NCBI RefSeq assembly: GCF_900101915.1
Contig: NZ_FNAL01000002.1
Coordinates: 124,001 to 188,000 of the forward strand
Reading direction: 5' to 3'
Origin: Psychrobacter pacificensis
GTDB taxonomy: Bacteria; Pseudomonadota; Gammaproteobacteria; Pseudomonadales; Moraxellaceae
DNA: 64,000 nucleotides
The notes below the pieces were generated by a model. It had not been told where the DNA came from. It saw only the letters and a program-made list of their open reading frames with translations, and did no database searches. Both the position numbers and the translations under genes were made by a program. How positions within the stretch are numbered: the stretch's first letter is position 1; every line of letters starts with the position of its first letter. Positions 9,582 to 19,330 of the stretch are shown here, piece after piece.

Positions 9582-10847
9582 ATGACAACCCCTATTGAAC
9601 GTGTAAGTCTGCCCTTAACATCGCCGTTACTCATTGTGGCTTTATTGTTTAGTACATCAGCTTGCTCAAATCCTGCAACCGTCAATACCAGCAACAACGT
9701 ACCAGAACAGAAAGAGAGCCAAATCTCTAAAGCAGATATGCGCACAAGTGATGCTCAAGTTGGCGCAGACAAGCCTGAGTTTACAACCAAAGCGGTCGCC
9801 ACTTTTGATGAGCCTTGGGCTATGACAGCACTACCCAGTATAGATGGCAAAGCGCCCAAACTACTAGTGACGCAAAAAACAGGAGAGTTATTCATTGTAG
9901 ACACGGCGACGAGTAGCAAGACACAAGTAGCAGGCATCCCTAAAGTGGCCTATGGTGGTCAAGGTGGTTTGGGAGATATTATATTAGCACCAGATTTTGC
10001 GACTTCTAATGCTGTATATATCAGCTACGTAGAAGCAGGAAAGGGGGGTGATAGTAATAAGTTTGGGGCAAAAGTAATCAAAGCGACACTGGCAGGATTA
10101 GGCACAAATGCGCCCACACTACAGGCCATCACGCCTATTTGGGAGCAATCTCCAAAAGTCACGGGACAAGGTCACTATAGCCATCGCTTATTGTTTTCAC
10201 CTGATGGACAGTATCTATATATCAGCTCAGGAGAACGCCAGAAAAAAGAGCCTGCACAAAATATGAGCATGAATCTAGGTAAGATTATTAGATTGTATGC
10301 TGACGGCTCGGTTCCAAAGGACAATCCATTTGTCAAGGATAGCAATGACATTGCCTCTCAGTTTTGGACAATGGGCAATCGCAATGTGCTCGGCATAAGA
10401 TTTGATGAAAGCGGCAGGCTTTGGGCAAACGAGATGGGGCCAAAGGGTGGTGATGAATTTAATCTGATTGAAAAAGGCAAAAACTACGGCTGGCCGATTG
10501 TATCAAATGGTCGTAATTATTCAGGTACACCAATCCCAGATCACGACACTCGCCCTGAGTTTGAAATGCCTAAAATCACATGGACACCCGTTATTTCACC
10601 GTCATCACTGAGTCTATATACGGCTGGTAGCCACAATGACTTTCCAGCATTACAAGGCGATTTTTTAATCAGTGGTTTATCTTCAAAAGCGCTTATTGTC
10701 GTAAGTGTCGATGAAGATGATAGTGCTACTGAACGCTATCGTTATGACATGGGTGAGCGTGTTCGTAGCGTGCTGGCAGTCGATGGACAAGTGTGGGTAT
10801 TGGAAGATGGTGATGGTGGACGATTACTCAGATTATTGCCTAAATAA
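9582..10847 (+). CDS. PQQ-dependent aldose sugar dehydrogenase-like lipoprotein
   Basis: This six-bladed propeller protein belongs to the glucose/sorbosone dehydrogenase family (YliI/soluble GDH type). It would oxidise sugar aldehydes with PQQ in the periplasm. A signal peptide ends in the lipobox TSAC, so it is probably membrane-anchored. Diagnostic segments are PWAMTALP, GGQGGLGDIILAPDF, HRLLFSPDGQYLYISSGER, GNRNVLGIRFDESGRLWANE and GPKGGDEFNLIEKGKNYGWP. The ATG at 9582 is chosen because GAAAGGA precedes it; an upstream TTG at 9561 has no support. Psychrobacter-type bacteria may or may not make PQQ; no synthesis genes are in the window. Confidence 0.85.
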   Translation: MTTPIERVSLPLTSPLLIVALLFSTSACSNPATVNTSNNVPEQKESQISKADMRTSDAQVGADKPEFTTKAVATFDEPWAMTALPSIDGKAPKLLVTQKTGELFIVDTATSSKTQVAGIPKVAYGGQGGLGDIILAPDFATSNAVYISYVEAGKGGDSNKFGAKVIKATLAGLGTNAPTLQAITPIWEQSPKVTGQGHYSHRLLFSPDGQYLYISSGERQKKEPAQNMSMNLGKIIRLYADGSVPKDNPFVKDSNDIASQFWTMGNRNVLGIRFDESGRLWANEMGPKGGDEFNLIEKGKNYGWPIVSNGRNYSGTPIPDHDTRPEFEMPKITWTPVISPSSLSLYTAGSHNDFPALQGDFLISGLSSKALIVVSVDEDDSATERYRYDMGERVRSVLAVDGQVWVLEDGDGGRLLRLLPK

Positions 10848-11013
10848 CATCATGATAAAGCTGCTTTTAGATCTGTATTTATGTAGACCTTTTAAAAAAA
10901 CTATCAATCTTATTAGAATAATTTAAAGGTTTTATCAAGTTTTATTTTGTAATTGATTGATAGTTAAAGCCTATTTTGTTAAGGTAATATTCCTTAAATT
11001 TTGAGACTTGCAC

Positions 11014-12657
11014 ATGGAAGAAGTAAAAGTAGGCAGATTAGGACCTTTTCCACGGGTGAGTAAACCTGTGTTTATTACATCGTCACTGTTGATCGTTGGA
11101 TTTATTATTTTCGGCGCGCTTTTCACTGAAACAGCAGGGGCGGTTTTTAGTTTTTTACAGAATTTTATTACCGATAAGTTCGGTTGGTTATTTATTATCT
11201 TAGTGAATACAGCGCTTGGGCTTTGCATTTACTTAGGAATGAGTCGCTATGGTGATATTCGTTTAGGCAACCAAACGGAGCGACCGCAGTACAATCTGTT
11301 TTCTTGGATTGGTATGTTGTTCTCTGCTGGTATTGGTATTGGTCTTGTCTATTGGGGTACAGCGGAGCCGTTGTATCACTTTATGGCACCACCAATGGGC
11401 GAGGCCGAAACGGTTGAAGCCGCAAAGCAAGCGATGAATATCTCATTTATGCATTGGGGTCTACACGCTTGGGGCATCTATACGATTGTGGCACTGTCCT
11501 TAGCGTATTTTCATTTTCGTCGCGGTTTGCCTTTATCGATTCGCTCAACTTTGTATCCTTTGCTCGGCAAAAGAATCTATGGTCGCTGGGGGCATACGGT
11601 CGATATCTTGGCCGTGTTCGGTACGATGTTTGGTGTGGTCACCTCACTCGGGCTTGGAGTGATGCAGATCAATGCGGGACTTGAGAAACTATTTGGCATG
11701 CCGAATAGTCTCACTGTACAGTTCGGTTTGATAGCTTTCATCACAGCGCTTGCAGCCGCTTCCGTTATGATGGGTCTGGATAAAGGTATTAAGCGCCTTA
11801 GTGATATCAATATCGGTTTTACAATCGTTTTATTGGTATTCATGGTGGCTTTAGGGCCAACGCTCTTTATCTTTGATAGCTTTATCGAAAATATCGGCAA
11901 CTATCTGACTGTACTCGTGCCTTTGGGTACGTGGGGCGAGTCTTATAGTGGAACAGATTGGCAAAGTGCTTGGACGATATTTTATTGGGCATGGTGGGTG
12001 AGCTGGGCACCATTCGTTGGTATCTTTATTGCCCGTATCTCTCGTGGTCGTACCATCCGTGAGTTTACGTTTGGGGTACTGTTAATCCCTATGCTTATCT
12101 TGTTCTTTTGGTTCACGACCTTTGGTGGCGTAGCGATTCATATGGAGCTTGCCTCTGCTGTGACAGGTATTAGCCCAGGTTTGGTTGAAGCAGTACAAGC
12201 AGATACCGGTAGCGCAATCTTTAAGCTGGTTGAGTACTACCCACTAGCCAAACCGATTACGTTAATGATTGTTGTCATGATTATGCTTTGGTTTGTGACT
12301 TCGTCAGATTCGGCCAGTTTTGTTATCGATATGCTGACCGCTGGTGGCGATACCAATCCACCAAAGATTCAGCGTTTGTTTTGGGCAACCACAGAAGGCG
12401 TTATCGCTGCCATATTGTTAGCGGCTGGTGGATTGTCTGCTTTGCAGGCAGCTGCCATCGTAGCAGGATTGCCATTTGCTTTAGTGGTTTTTGTCATAAT
12501 GTATGCGTTGTTACGCGGATTAGGACGTGATCGTCTGATTCTTTACCGTGCGCAGCAAAGCTATATCACAGATGAGTCAGCAGATCATAACTCTGCAGAT
12601 GAGTTTGTTGATGAGCATTTACTCAAAGGCCCACCTAAGATTGTTAAGGGTGACTAA
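11014..12657 (+). CDS. BCCT-family betaine/choline/carnitine transporter
   Basis: This 547-residue inner-membrane carrier has about 12 membrane segments. The family core is clear: GMLFSAGIGIGLVYWGTAEPLYHF in segment 3, the tryptophan-rich segment 8 FYWAWWVSWAPFVGIFIARISRGRT, and MLWFVTSSDSASFVIDML. The short C-terminal tail argues against the long-tailed BetT choline carriers and fits OpuD/BetP-like glycine betaine uptake. The exact substrate and coupling ion are inferred, not proven. Start ATG 11014 is preferred over TTG 11008. It is followed by a strong terminator, so it is probably monocistronic; osmotic control is likely from family knowledge. Confidence 0.9.
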   Translation: MEEVKVGRLGPFPRVSKPVFITSSLLIVGFIIFGALFTETAGAVFSFLQNFITDKFGWLFIILVNTALGLCIYLGMSRYGDIRLGNQTERPQYNLFSWIGMLFSAGIGIGLVYWGTAEPLYHFMAPPMGEAETVEAAKQAMNISFMHWGLHAWGIYTIVALSLAYFHFRRGLPLSIRSTLYPLLGKRIYGRWGHTVDILAVFGTMFGVVTSLGLGVMQINAGLEKLFGMPNSLTVQFGLIAFITALAAASVMMGLDKGIKRLSDINIGFTIVLLVFMVALGPTLFIFDSFIENIGNYLTVLVPLGTWGESYSGTDWQSAWTIFYWAWWVSWAPFVGIFIARISRGRTIREFTFGVLLIPMLILFFWFTTFGGVAIHMELASAVTGISPGLVEAVQADTGSAIFKLVEYYPLAKPITLMIVVMIMLWFVTSSDSASFVIDMLTAGGDTNPPKIQRLFWATTEGVIAAILLAAGGLSALQAAAIVAGLPFALVVFVIMYALLRGLGRDRLILYRAQQSYITDESADHNSADEFVDEHLLKGPPKIVKGD

Positions 12658-12699
12658 GCAGTAAAATCGTTATTTTAACCGTTGTTCTAATCATTAATA

Positions 12700-12735
12700 G
12701 AAGCCCCAATTTATTTTTAAATTGGGGCTTCTTTG
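12700..12735 (+). terminator. Terminator after BCCT gene
   Basis: A perfect 13-base stem GAAGCCCCAATTT/AAATTGGGGCTTC has a six-base A/T-rich loop (ATTTTT or similar) and a short following T run. Confidence 0.82.
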
Positions 12736-12778
12736 TGGCTACTCAAATATATTTTTTGGAATGAAGTATTCTTATGAA

Positions 12779-13120
12779 TTAACTGCATTCACCTTTGGTA
12801 TAACTAATGGCCTCAGGTATGTTACAGGCCGAGCAAGCATTACCTGCCGTACGGTAGCTTATCACTGAGCCAACTTTCGTTTTTACACAGACTGGATCAT
12901 ATTGCATGGTACACATGACCTTCTCAGAGTGAGAGGTTGGACAGTGAGTTAAGGTGTTTTCAATCATTTGACTGTTATCTGTTGCAGGTTGCGTGGGGGT
13001 AACTGCGCCAGGCGTAGCGCTGCAACCCGCCAGTGCTAATACCATGGAGACGACAGCTAATGATGGTTTGAGGGATGGCGCCAGTGTAGGCAGTGATAAT
13101 TTAGATAGCGTTTTTTGCAT
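12779..13120 (-). CDS. Small lipoprotein with Kazal-like cysteine pattern
   Basis: This 113-residue protein has a signal peptide ending in the lipobox LALAGC (Cys33). The mature part has six cysteines in the order C..C-x7-C..C-x2-C..C. The segment CTMQYDPVC and the later NACSAC match the start and middle of Kazal-type serine protease inhibitor domains. The C3-C4 gap is 17 residues rather than about 10. A protease-inhibitor role in the envelope is a reasonable guess but unproven; it may instead be a divergent structural lipoprotein. It is transcribed alone, convergent with the BCCT gene. Confidence 0.65.
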   Translation of the reverse strand: MQKTLSKLSLPTLAPSLKPSLAVVSMVLALAGCSATPGAVTPTQPATDNSQMIENTLTHCPTSHSEKVMCTMQYDPVCVKTKVGSVISYRTAGNACSACNIPEAISYTKGECS

Positions 13121-13240
13121 GATGTGATGTCCTTATTTGCAAGCGTTCTATTACCGCTCGTCACGTTATTGATAGATCGATATAGCACTTAAAGTTTTAT
13201 AATAACTAATAGATGGCTATGGACTCAATAACATAATACA

Positions 13241-13272
13241 AAAAACCCAAGCTTGAGCGGCTTGGGTTTTTT
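13241..13272 (-). terminator. Terminator after the DUF3144 gene
   Basis: The stem AAACCCAAGC/GCTTGGGTTT is flanked by A and T runs and lies about 55 bases beyond the minus-strand stop at 13327. It is symmetrical and could act both ways. Confidence 0.8.
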
Positions 13273-13326
13273 GTTAAATACAGATGATTGTCACAGCAGA
13301 ATATCTACCTAGATAAGAATAGCAAC

Positions 13327-13686
13327 TTATTCATCTGGCTTGTCGTCTTTGTTTAGCTGCACGTATTTGTCAAAATTTTGTGCATAATCTGTCAAATTGT
13401 CACTTAGCATCTGGCGATACTGCTTGACATAAAACTCGACGATATCGTCTTTTTCTTTGGCAAAATCATCGGCTTTCACGAAGCCAATCGAGGCCACAGA
13501 GGCGCTATAGCGTGCGGCAGCATATAACAAAGAAGCACCTACCTGTCCTGAATGGGCATCAGGGCCTAGCTGACTATTGGCGACACCGATGATAGCATCA
13601 GCACGTTGGTAAAACGCCTGCATTTCAGGGGTGATTTCAATGCTTGCATCCACATTGTTGTCTTGAGTGTTGCTGTCTTGAGACAT
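13327..13686 (-). CDS. DUF3144 family protein
   Basis: This small acidic cytoplasmic protein of 119 residues has the family core ITPEMQAFYQRADAIIGVAN, GASLLYAAARYSA and VEFYVKQYRQMLSDNL. No function is established for the family. The start is supported by AGGAG seven bases upstream. It lies downstream of metK's end in the same direction with a 75-base gap, so read-through from metK is possible. No signal peptide or membrane segment is visible. Confidence 0.82.
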   Translation of the reverse strand: MSQDSNTQDNNVDASIEITPEMQAFYQRADAIIGVANSQLGPDAHSGQVGASLLYAAARYSASVASIGFVKADDFAKEKDDIVEFYVKQYRQMLSDNLTDYAQNFDKYVQLNKDDKPDE

Positions 13687-13761
13687 AAGCTGCTCCTAAT
13701 AATAAGTGTCGATAATTTTAGTATATAAAGACGGTTTGTAAATGATTCAACGTAATGACTC

Positions 13762-14928
13762 TTATAAACCAGCGTCTGCTTTTAAGATATCCGCTTTGTC
13801 TGTTTTTTCCCAAGTAAAGGCAGTTTCTGAGCCTTGACGACCAAAATGTCCAAAGGTAGCCGTCTGCTGATACATTGGCTGTAATAGGTTCAGCATACGA
13901 GTGATGCCATAAGGACGCAAATCAAAATGAGTACGAATCAGGCGAATGATCTCATCGTTACTGATTTTGCTCGTACCAAAAGTGTTGACAGAGATAGATG
14001 TTGGCTCAGCAACCCCAATCGCGTAACTGACTTGTACTTCACAGCGATCAGCAAGACCAGCTGCGACGATGTTTTTGGCCACATAACGTACCGCATAAGC
14101 AGCACTGCGATCTACTTTTGAGGGATCTTTACCACTGAAAGCACCGCCACCATGACGCGCCATACCGCCGTAAGTATCGACAATGATTTTGCGGCCTGTT
14201 AAGCCTGCATCACCCACAGGACCACCAATGACAAACTTACCCGTTGGGTTGATATGGTAGCGTGTACCCGCATGTAACAGATCAGCCGGTAGCACTTGCT
14301 TGATGATAGATTCCATCACTGCTTCTTGCAGATCAGACTGCGAGATGCTTGGATCATGCTGAGTTGATAGAACGACCGCATCGATTGCAGCAGGACGGTT
14401 GCCATCATACTTCAAGGTTACCTGTGCTTTGGCATCAGGACGGAGCCAAGGCAGCTCGCCTGCACGGCGCAGCTCAGATTGACGCTCCATCAAACGATGA
14501 GCATATTCGATAGGGGCCGGCATTAATACATCAGTTTCATTACTGGCGTAACCAAACATTAAACCTTGATCGCCTGCACCTTGCTCTTCAGGATCATGAC
14601 GATCGACACCTTGAGCGATTTCAGGAGACTGCTTACCCAGCATATTGATGACCGCACAAGTCTCGCCATCAAAACCCAAATCTGAGTGGTGATAACCAAT
14701 GCCGTTGACCGTGTCACGCACCAGCCGCTCTAAATCGATATTGGCAGTTGTGGTGATTTCACCGGCAAGTATCACCGCGCCTGTTTTTACTAAAGTTTCG
14801 CAGGCCACACGTGCGTGTAAGTCTTCACGTAAGATAGCATCAAGGATGGCGTCTGATATTTGGTCAGCCATTTTGTCAGGGTGGCCTTCGCTCACAGATT
14901 CGGAGGTAAATAAGTTGTATTCACGCAT
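13762..14928 (-). CDS. metK: S-adenosylmethionine synthetase
   Basis: It makes S-adenosylmethionine from methionine and ATP in the cytoplasm. The 388-residue protein has the N-terminal [20 protein letters not shown] with the catalytic His, GEITT, the ATP motif DQGLMFGYA, and the P-loop-like [19 protein letters not shown]. The frame is open 15 codons further upstream, but [11 protein letters not shown] is the universal MetK start, so the ATG at 14928 is chosen. A 479-base gap upstream contains its leader, including a hairpin close to the start. Confidence 0.97.
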   Translation of the reverse strand: MREYNLFTSESVSEGHPDKMADQISDAILDAILREDLHARVACETLVKTGAVILAGEITTTANIDLERLVRDTVNGIGYHHSDLGFDGETCAVINMLGKQSPEIAQGVDRHDPEEQGAGDQGLMFGYASNETDVLMPAPIEYAHRLMERQSELRRAGELPWLRPDAKAQVTLKYDGNRPAAIDAVVLSTQHDPSISQSDLQEAVMESIIKQVLPADLLHAGTRYHINPTGKFVIGGPVGDAGLTGRKIIVDTYGGMARHGGGAFSGKDPSKVDRSAAYAVRYVAKNIVAAGLADRCEVQVSYAIGVAEPTSISVNTFGTSKISNDEIIRLIRTHFDLRPYGITRMLNLLQPMYQQTATFGHFGRQGSETAFTWEKTDKADILKADAGL

Positions 14929-15407
14929 AATGGGATCGCTTAATTGAATCAATAAAGGTAGGAAAAGCAACACTCTGGGTGCTGCTCTAATTAATGTTGA
15001 CCACGCATTTACGCGGCAGATAATCGGTATTTCTCAATGCTAAAAATCGGTGTTGAACAAAGTTTTTGTCATCAATTTGGCTAAAATCTAGACCTACTAT
15101 CATTCAATCAATTCATATATGGAGCAATGATAATAAGCTTTTATGGCTATGGCGGTAGAGAGTTAGGTCAATGTTCGCTCTAATAGGCTACTGTCAGTGT
15201 GCAGATTGCCTTATCAGAAGCGGGGTAATTGCCAAAATCTCTTAACACAAAATAGGGTTATTCTACCCTGAAACGTTATAAAACTCTAGTGAGCAGCACT
15301 TGCTATACTATAAGAAATGCTCAACAAGTGATTCACTGTCGTAAAACGTAGGTACTTGCCAGTTCATGGCTACATAAGTTTGTCTTTGAGACAGGAGTGT
15401 CACTACG
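14929..15407. other. 479-base intergenic region holding the metK leader
   Basis: There is no convincing coding frame. Read toward metK, a hairpin AGCAGCACCCAGAGTGTTGCT followed by TTTTCC lies at 14973-14993, about 45 bases before the start, which resembles an attenuator. A second hairpin, AGGGT-6-ACCCT, is at 15254-15269. I do not recognise any known SAM riboswitch class. The nth transcript must also end here. Confidence 0.5.
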
Positions 15408-16103
15408 TTATAGTTCTAAAAAGGTCGCTTTATCTTTAAACATGCACTCTTCATAGACGGGGCAAGCGCCGCATTTGGGTGTACGCGCTTGGCAGGTATA
15501 GCGCCCGTGCAAAATAAGATAATGATGCGCATCAACGATAAAGTCATCGGGTATACGCTCGACCAGTTTGTTTTCGACGATGAGCACCGTTTTACCAGTA
15601 GCGAGTCCAGTACGATTGCCGACGCGAAAGATATGCGTGTCGACCGCCATGGTTGGCTGACCAAAAGCAGTATTCAAAACTACGTTGGCGGTTTTACGCC
15701 CCACACCAGCTAATGATTCTAGATCTTTGCGGTTGTCAGGGACGGTGCTATCAAACTTTTCAATCAAATCGCGGCAAGTCTTGATGACATTTTTGGCTTT
15801 TGCGTTATATAAGCCAATATTTTTGATATACGTCTTTAGACCTTCTTCGCCTAGTGCCAGTATAGCTTCAGGTGTGTTCGCCACGGGGTACAACTGCTGA
15901 GTGGCAATATTGACGCTCACATCAGTTGCCTGTGCAGATAAGATAACGGCGATGAGCAGCTCGAAATTACTGCCGTAATTTAGCTCGGTGACAGGCTCGT
16001 CAATCGTCGCCGCTAGCTTTTCAAAAAATGGACGCACATCGCGATTGGGCATTCTTCTAGAGGGCGGTGTATCGGCTGTTTTATGTTTGACCGTTTTACT
16101 CAT
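15408..16103 (-). CDS. nth: Endonuclease III
   Basis: This bifunctional DNA glycosylase/AP lyase removes oxidised pyrimidines. The helix-hairpin-helix LAGVGRKTANVVLNTAFG carries the catalytic Lys, and the catalytic Asp follows in MAVDTHIFRV. The C-terminal iron-sulfur cluster has four Cys (204, 211, 214, 220) in the C-x6-C-x2-C-x5-C pattern. An extra N-terminal tail of about 20 basic residues makes it 231 long against 211 in E. coli. It follows rnfB by 91 bases on the same strand, an arrangement that echoes the rnf-nth operon of other gammaproteobacteria. Confidence 0.95.
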   Translation of the reverse strand: MSKTVKHKTADTPPSRRMPNRDVRPFFEKLAATIDEPVTELNYGSNFELLIAVILSAQATDVSVNIATQQLYPVANTPEAILALGEEGLKTYIKNIGLYNAKAKNVIKTCRDLIEKFDSTVPDNRKDLESLAGVGRKTANVVLNTAFGQPTMAVDTHIFRVGNRTGLATGKTVLIVENKLVERIPDDFIVDAHHYLILHGRYTCQARTPKCGACPVYEECMFKDKATFLEL

Positions 16104-16194
16104 GGTGTTTTAACTATTATTTTAGTGAGTGGTGTTGCAAAATTATATGCTAGCGATGGCATTTATATGAGTTATTAAAGTATCAATCACGTAA

Positions 16195-17082
16195 TCACAG
16201 CACCGCTTGTAATGCGTCGAGCTCTGCTTGCAAGCCTTCAAGCTCCATTTGTTTTTTATCATTGGCGCGCACGCTGAGCTGCTTTTCGAGTTTTTTGATT
16301 TTGGTACGTAGTTTAGCCGCTGCAATGGTATTCTTTGCTTGTGCTTCGCTAATATTTAGCGATTGGCTCGTTGCATTGTTGAGCTTGGCCTCTACCATGC
16401 TGACCACAGGTTTGCTATTGCTGGTATCAGCCAGTTGTTCTGTCACGCGTTTGAGATGCGTGTGGTAGCGCTGTCTCAAGTCTTCTTGTTCGGCTACTCT
16501 CTCAAAGGGAGAAAGCTCACGCTCGACAATGACCAAGTCGATACAATCAACAGGGCAGGGTGCGATACATAGCTCACAGCCTGTGCACAAATCGGTAAAA
16601 ATCGTATGCATGTGTTTGCCAGTACCGACGATAGCATCCACTGGACAAGCCGGAATACATTTGGTACAGCCGATACAGTCGTCTTCACGAATCACAGCAC
16701 GAACCTCTGTTGGACGTCCTGATGTCATGTCTATCGGCCATTGTGATGGTGCGGCTGTCAGATGAGTATCTATCCCAATTGTCTGAGCGATAGCGTCCGT
16801 TACTGGCTGGCCACCAGGCACACATTTATTGTATGGCTCACCCTTTAATACGATAGCAGTGGCGTAAGGCAAGCAGCCATCTGGATGCTCACAAAGCCCG
16901 CATTGCGTTTGCGGCAGACAAGCATCAACGCGTGCAATTTTTGTCTGTACATCATTTGGCAGGGTATCAATGTGCAGCGACTTAAACAAGATCGGTAAAT
17001 CTGTCAAGCGTGTCTGTTCAGTACTTTGAGGATGGGTGTCGGTTTGGGACATGGTATTACTGGCCTTAGTATCGGTCATCAT
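16195..17082 (-). CDS. rnfB: RnfB-like ferredoxin protein without the other Rnf subunits
   Basis: An N-terminal 4Fe-4S domain (CLPQTQCGLCEHPDGC, about residues 50-65) is followed by two ferredoxin-type clusters (CIGCTKCIPACPVDA and CTGCELCIAPCPVDC). This is the RnfB/RsxB layout. Unlike true RnfB it lacks the N-terminal membrane anchor and has a 90-residue lysine/glutamate-rich tail likely to form a coiled coil. The complex partners RnfA/C/D/G/E are not encoded nearby. It probably works as a soluble electron-transfer protein; its partner is unknown. The start is ambiguous by one codon (ATGATG at 17077-17082). Confidence 0.82.
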   Translation of the reverse strand: MMTDTKASNTMSQTDTHPQSTEQTRLTDLPILFKSLHIDTLPNDVQTKIARVDACLPQTQCGLCEHPDGCLPYATAIVLKGEPYNKCVPGGQPVTDAIAQTIGIDTHLTAAPSQWPIDMTSGRPTEVRAVIREDDCIGCTKCIPACPVDAIVGTGKHMHTIFTDLCTGCELCIAPCPVDCIDLVIVERELSPFERVAEQEDLRQRYHTHLKRVTEQLADTSNSKPVVSMVEAKLNNATSQSLNISEAQAKNTIAAAKLRTKIKKLEKQLSVRANDKKQMELEGLQAELDALQAVL

Positions 17083-17351
17083 TAGCGACTGTCACTTATG
17101 TCTGTCAGTGGCTAGGTAGATAAGTGACTATTGATTGCATATTTTATAGGCAAATTATGGATCTTTGTACTGACGTTCTATATCAAATAGTCAATCACCC
17201 AGCCGTATTGATCGCTGTTGCGCTGCGAAGATTAACACATTTAAAGCCGTAAAACATCAGGGTCGAAAACCTAGTCTTTAACATTAAAAATTAAAGCATA
17301 AGATCAATGATATTGTGATGCATTTATTCTCGGTGAGCGTTTGCGGAATGT

Positions 17352-18242
17352 CTACTTACCAAAACGCTTGAGGATAAAATCAATTAATAGATGCATGCGA
17401 TGAGGCATGTTATCACGGTCGCGATAGAGCATCTGGCAGCCTCTAGGTTGGTTATTCCAATCAGGCAATACTTGCTGCAAACCGCCTGATGTGATCAAAG
17501 GCTGTGCATCATAATCGGGGATGAAACCTAGACCGATACCATCCGCAATAGCCCCCGTTAGTAAACTAATATTATCAACTTTTAGACGGATATTATTTGT
17601 TGGCTGATGCGTCTGTACCTCGCCCGTTATACGATGCTGTAGATGCCAAGTAGACATAGGGGTGCACAGTACCGTAGGGTAGCCTGCCAAATCATTGGGC
17701 GTTTGGATATCGGATACATCGATATCGCTGGCTGCACAAATGATAAAGCGAATATTGGTCAGCTGCCGCCCAATCCAATGATTGGCACTGTGTTCACCAA
17801 TACGAAAAGCGACATCAATAGCTTGCGCGTCAATATCAATGGTCTGATTGGACAGACGCAAATCTAAATGGATATCTGGATATTGTTTTAAAAAAGCATT
17901 GAAATGCGGCGCTAAAATATCACTACCAAAATTGACAGGGGCGCTGATTCTGATTGTGCCTTTGGCCTCATTTTTATCTTGTAGTAAGCAACACGCGACG
18001 TTTTCTAATTCATCAAAGAGATGGGCGCTGCTCTTATAATATTGTTGCCCTGCATGGGTCAACTGTACGCGGTGCGCATCTCGGTTGAGCAACCTAAGTG
18101 CCAGATCTGCTTCTAGTTTGGCAACTCGGCGACTCAATGTCGATAGGGGCATGTCAAGCATTATAGAGGCTTGGCGAAAGCTGCCGTAGCGGACAACCGC
18201 GCAAAAACTGCGCATGTCATCGAGGGAGTAGTTAAATTTCAT
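17352..18242 (-). CDS. LysR-family transcriptional regulator
   Basis: The N-terminal winged helix (MRSFCAVVRYGSFRQASIML, then MPLSTLSRRVAKLEADL) is followed by a LysR substrate-binding domain, 296 residues in all. The DNA-binding helix with STLSRRVAKLE is of the type seen in the DsdA/CrgA-like subgroup. It diverges from an EamA transporter gene with 93 bases between the starts, so it most likely controls that gene and itself. The effector is unknown. Confidence 0.9.
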   Translation of the reverse strand: MKFNYSLDDMRSFCAVVRYGSFRQASIMLDMPLSTLSRRVAKLEADLALRLLNRDAHRVQLTHAGQQYYKSSAHLFDELENVACCLLQDKNEAKGTIRISAPVNFGSDILAPHFNAFLKQYPDIHLDLRLSNQTIDIDAQAIDVAFRIGEHSANHWIGRQLTNIRFIICAASDIDVSDIQTPNDLAGYPTVLCTPMSTWHLQHRITGEVQTHQPTNNIRLKVDNISLLTGAIADGIGLGFIPDYDAQPLITSGGLQQVLPDWNNQPRGCQMLYRDRDNMPHRMHLLIDFILKRFGK

Positions 18243-18335
18243 ATTCAGAATCTATGCTCTCGTTATTGCTTGTTTATACCGTATTTAAAATATATACACT
18301 GGTGCTTATCTTTTCGCAAGTTTTTTGGGTGCAAT

Positions 18336-19265
18336 ATGAGCCGTTCAGCGAACACCACCGCCGTCCTATATTTATTACTGTGTACGTTTCTCTGGGGCGC
18401 AAGTTTTCCTGTCGGCAAGCATGCCTTGAGTGAAGTAAACGCATTAACCTTAGTCATGTGGCGTTTTAGCATTGCCTCGGTGTGTCTGTATCTTTATACA
18501 AAATATAAACACATGCCAATCCCTACTCTCACACCCAAACAATGGGCGTGGGCGATTGGTGTATCCATCATTGGTGTTGGTGGCTTAAACTTGGGGCTGT
18601 TTACTGGGCTTGAACAGACCAATGCCAATAATGGTGCGTTGATTATGGCGCTTAGCCCGCTGGTTACTTCATTGATTGGTTCTATAGCGCAGCGCCAGTT
18701 TCCTACCAAAGGCGCGCTGTTTAGTTTGGTGGTTTGTCTCTCTGGCGTACTGCTGGTACTGACCGATGGCGCATTTGCCAAACTGCTAGGGTTTGAATTT
18801 AACCATGGCGATCAAATGATTTTTTTAGGTATGCTGTGCTGGAGTCTCTATACTTATCTGACTCAAGGTATCAGTCGCTGGATGCCAATGATTCCTTATA
18901 CCTTGGTCGGTATGCTGTCAGGTCTTGGGGTGATATCGCTCATGGTGTTATTTAGTGCAGAGGTACATCCATTGCAAGAAAGCTTAGCCATCAGTCGCAG
19001 TGTCTTTGGCGACTTGATATTTATTGGCGTCTTCGGCACGGTTGGCGGTTATCTATTGTGGATCTCTGGCGTCAAGCAGTTGGGCGCTGCTAATGCGTCA
19101 TTATTCTTTAATTTTGTGCCAGTGTTTGCTGCGCTCACGGCCTTTGCTTACGGTCAGCAAGTGACCGCTTTGCAATTATTAGGTATGGCGATTGTGATTG
19201 CAGGGCTATTGATACCCAGACTTGTCAAATGGCAATATCAGCGTCTGACCGTCCATAATGTCTAA
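18336..19265 (+). CDS. EamA/DMT-family transporter
   Basis: This 309-residue membrane protein has ten predicted helices made of two EamA repeats. The first begins LLLCTFLWGASFPVGKHAL and the second MIFLGMLCWSLYTYLTQGI. Members export metabolites such as amino acids. The frame opens 55 codons earlier, but that part overlaps the divergent LysR gene and lacks family resemblance; ATG 18336 (MSRSANTTAVLYLLL) is the right start. The substrate is unknown. Confidence 0.88.
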   Translation: MSRSANTTAVLYLLLCTFLWGASFPVGKHALSEVNALTLVMWRFSIASVCLYLYTKYKHMPIPTLTPKQWAWAIGVSIIGVGGLNLGLFTGLEQTNANNGALIMALSPLVTSLIGSIAQRQFPTKGALFSLVVCLSGVLLVLTDGAFAKLLGFEFNHGDQMIFLGMLCWSLYTYLTQGISRWMPMIPYTLVGMLSGLGVISLMVLFSAEVHPLQESLAISRSVFGDLIFIGVFGTVGGYLLWISGVKQLGAANASLFFNFVPVFAALTAFAYGQQVTALQLLGMAIVIAGLLIPRLVKWQYQRLTVHNV

Positions 19266-19330
19266 GTGAAACGCAGTAGGCACTGACATTAGCCGCTAAA
19301 ATGAGCTGCCAGTGTCAGTGTCATTTAATT

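Noticed and set aside
13228..13275. REP-like repeat
   Set aside because: The stem with flanking A/T runs is better explained as a terminator of the DUF3144 gene.
16143..16325. Minus-strand 60-residue frame between nth and rnfB
   Set aside because: It overlaps the 3' end of rnfB in another frame and has no resemblance to a protein.
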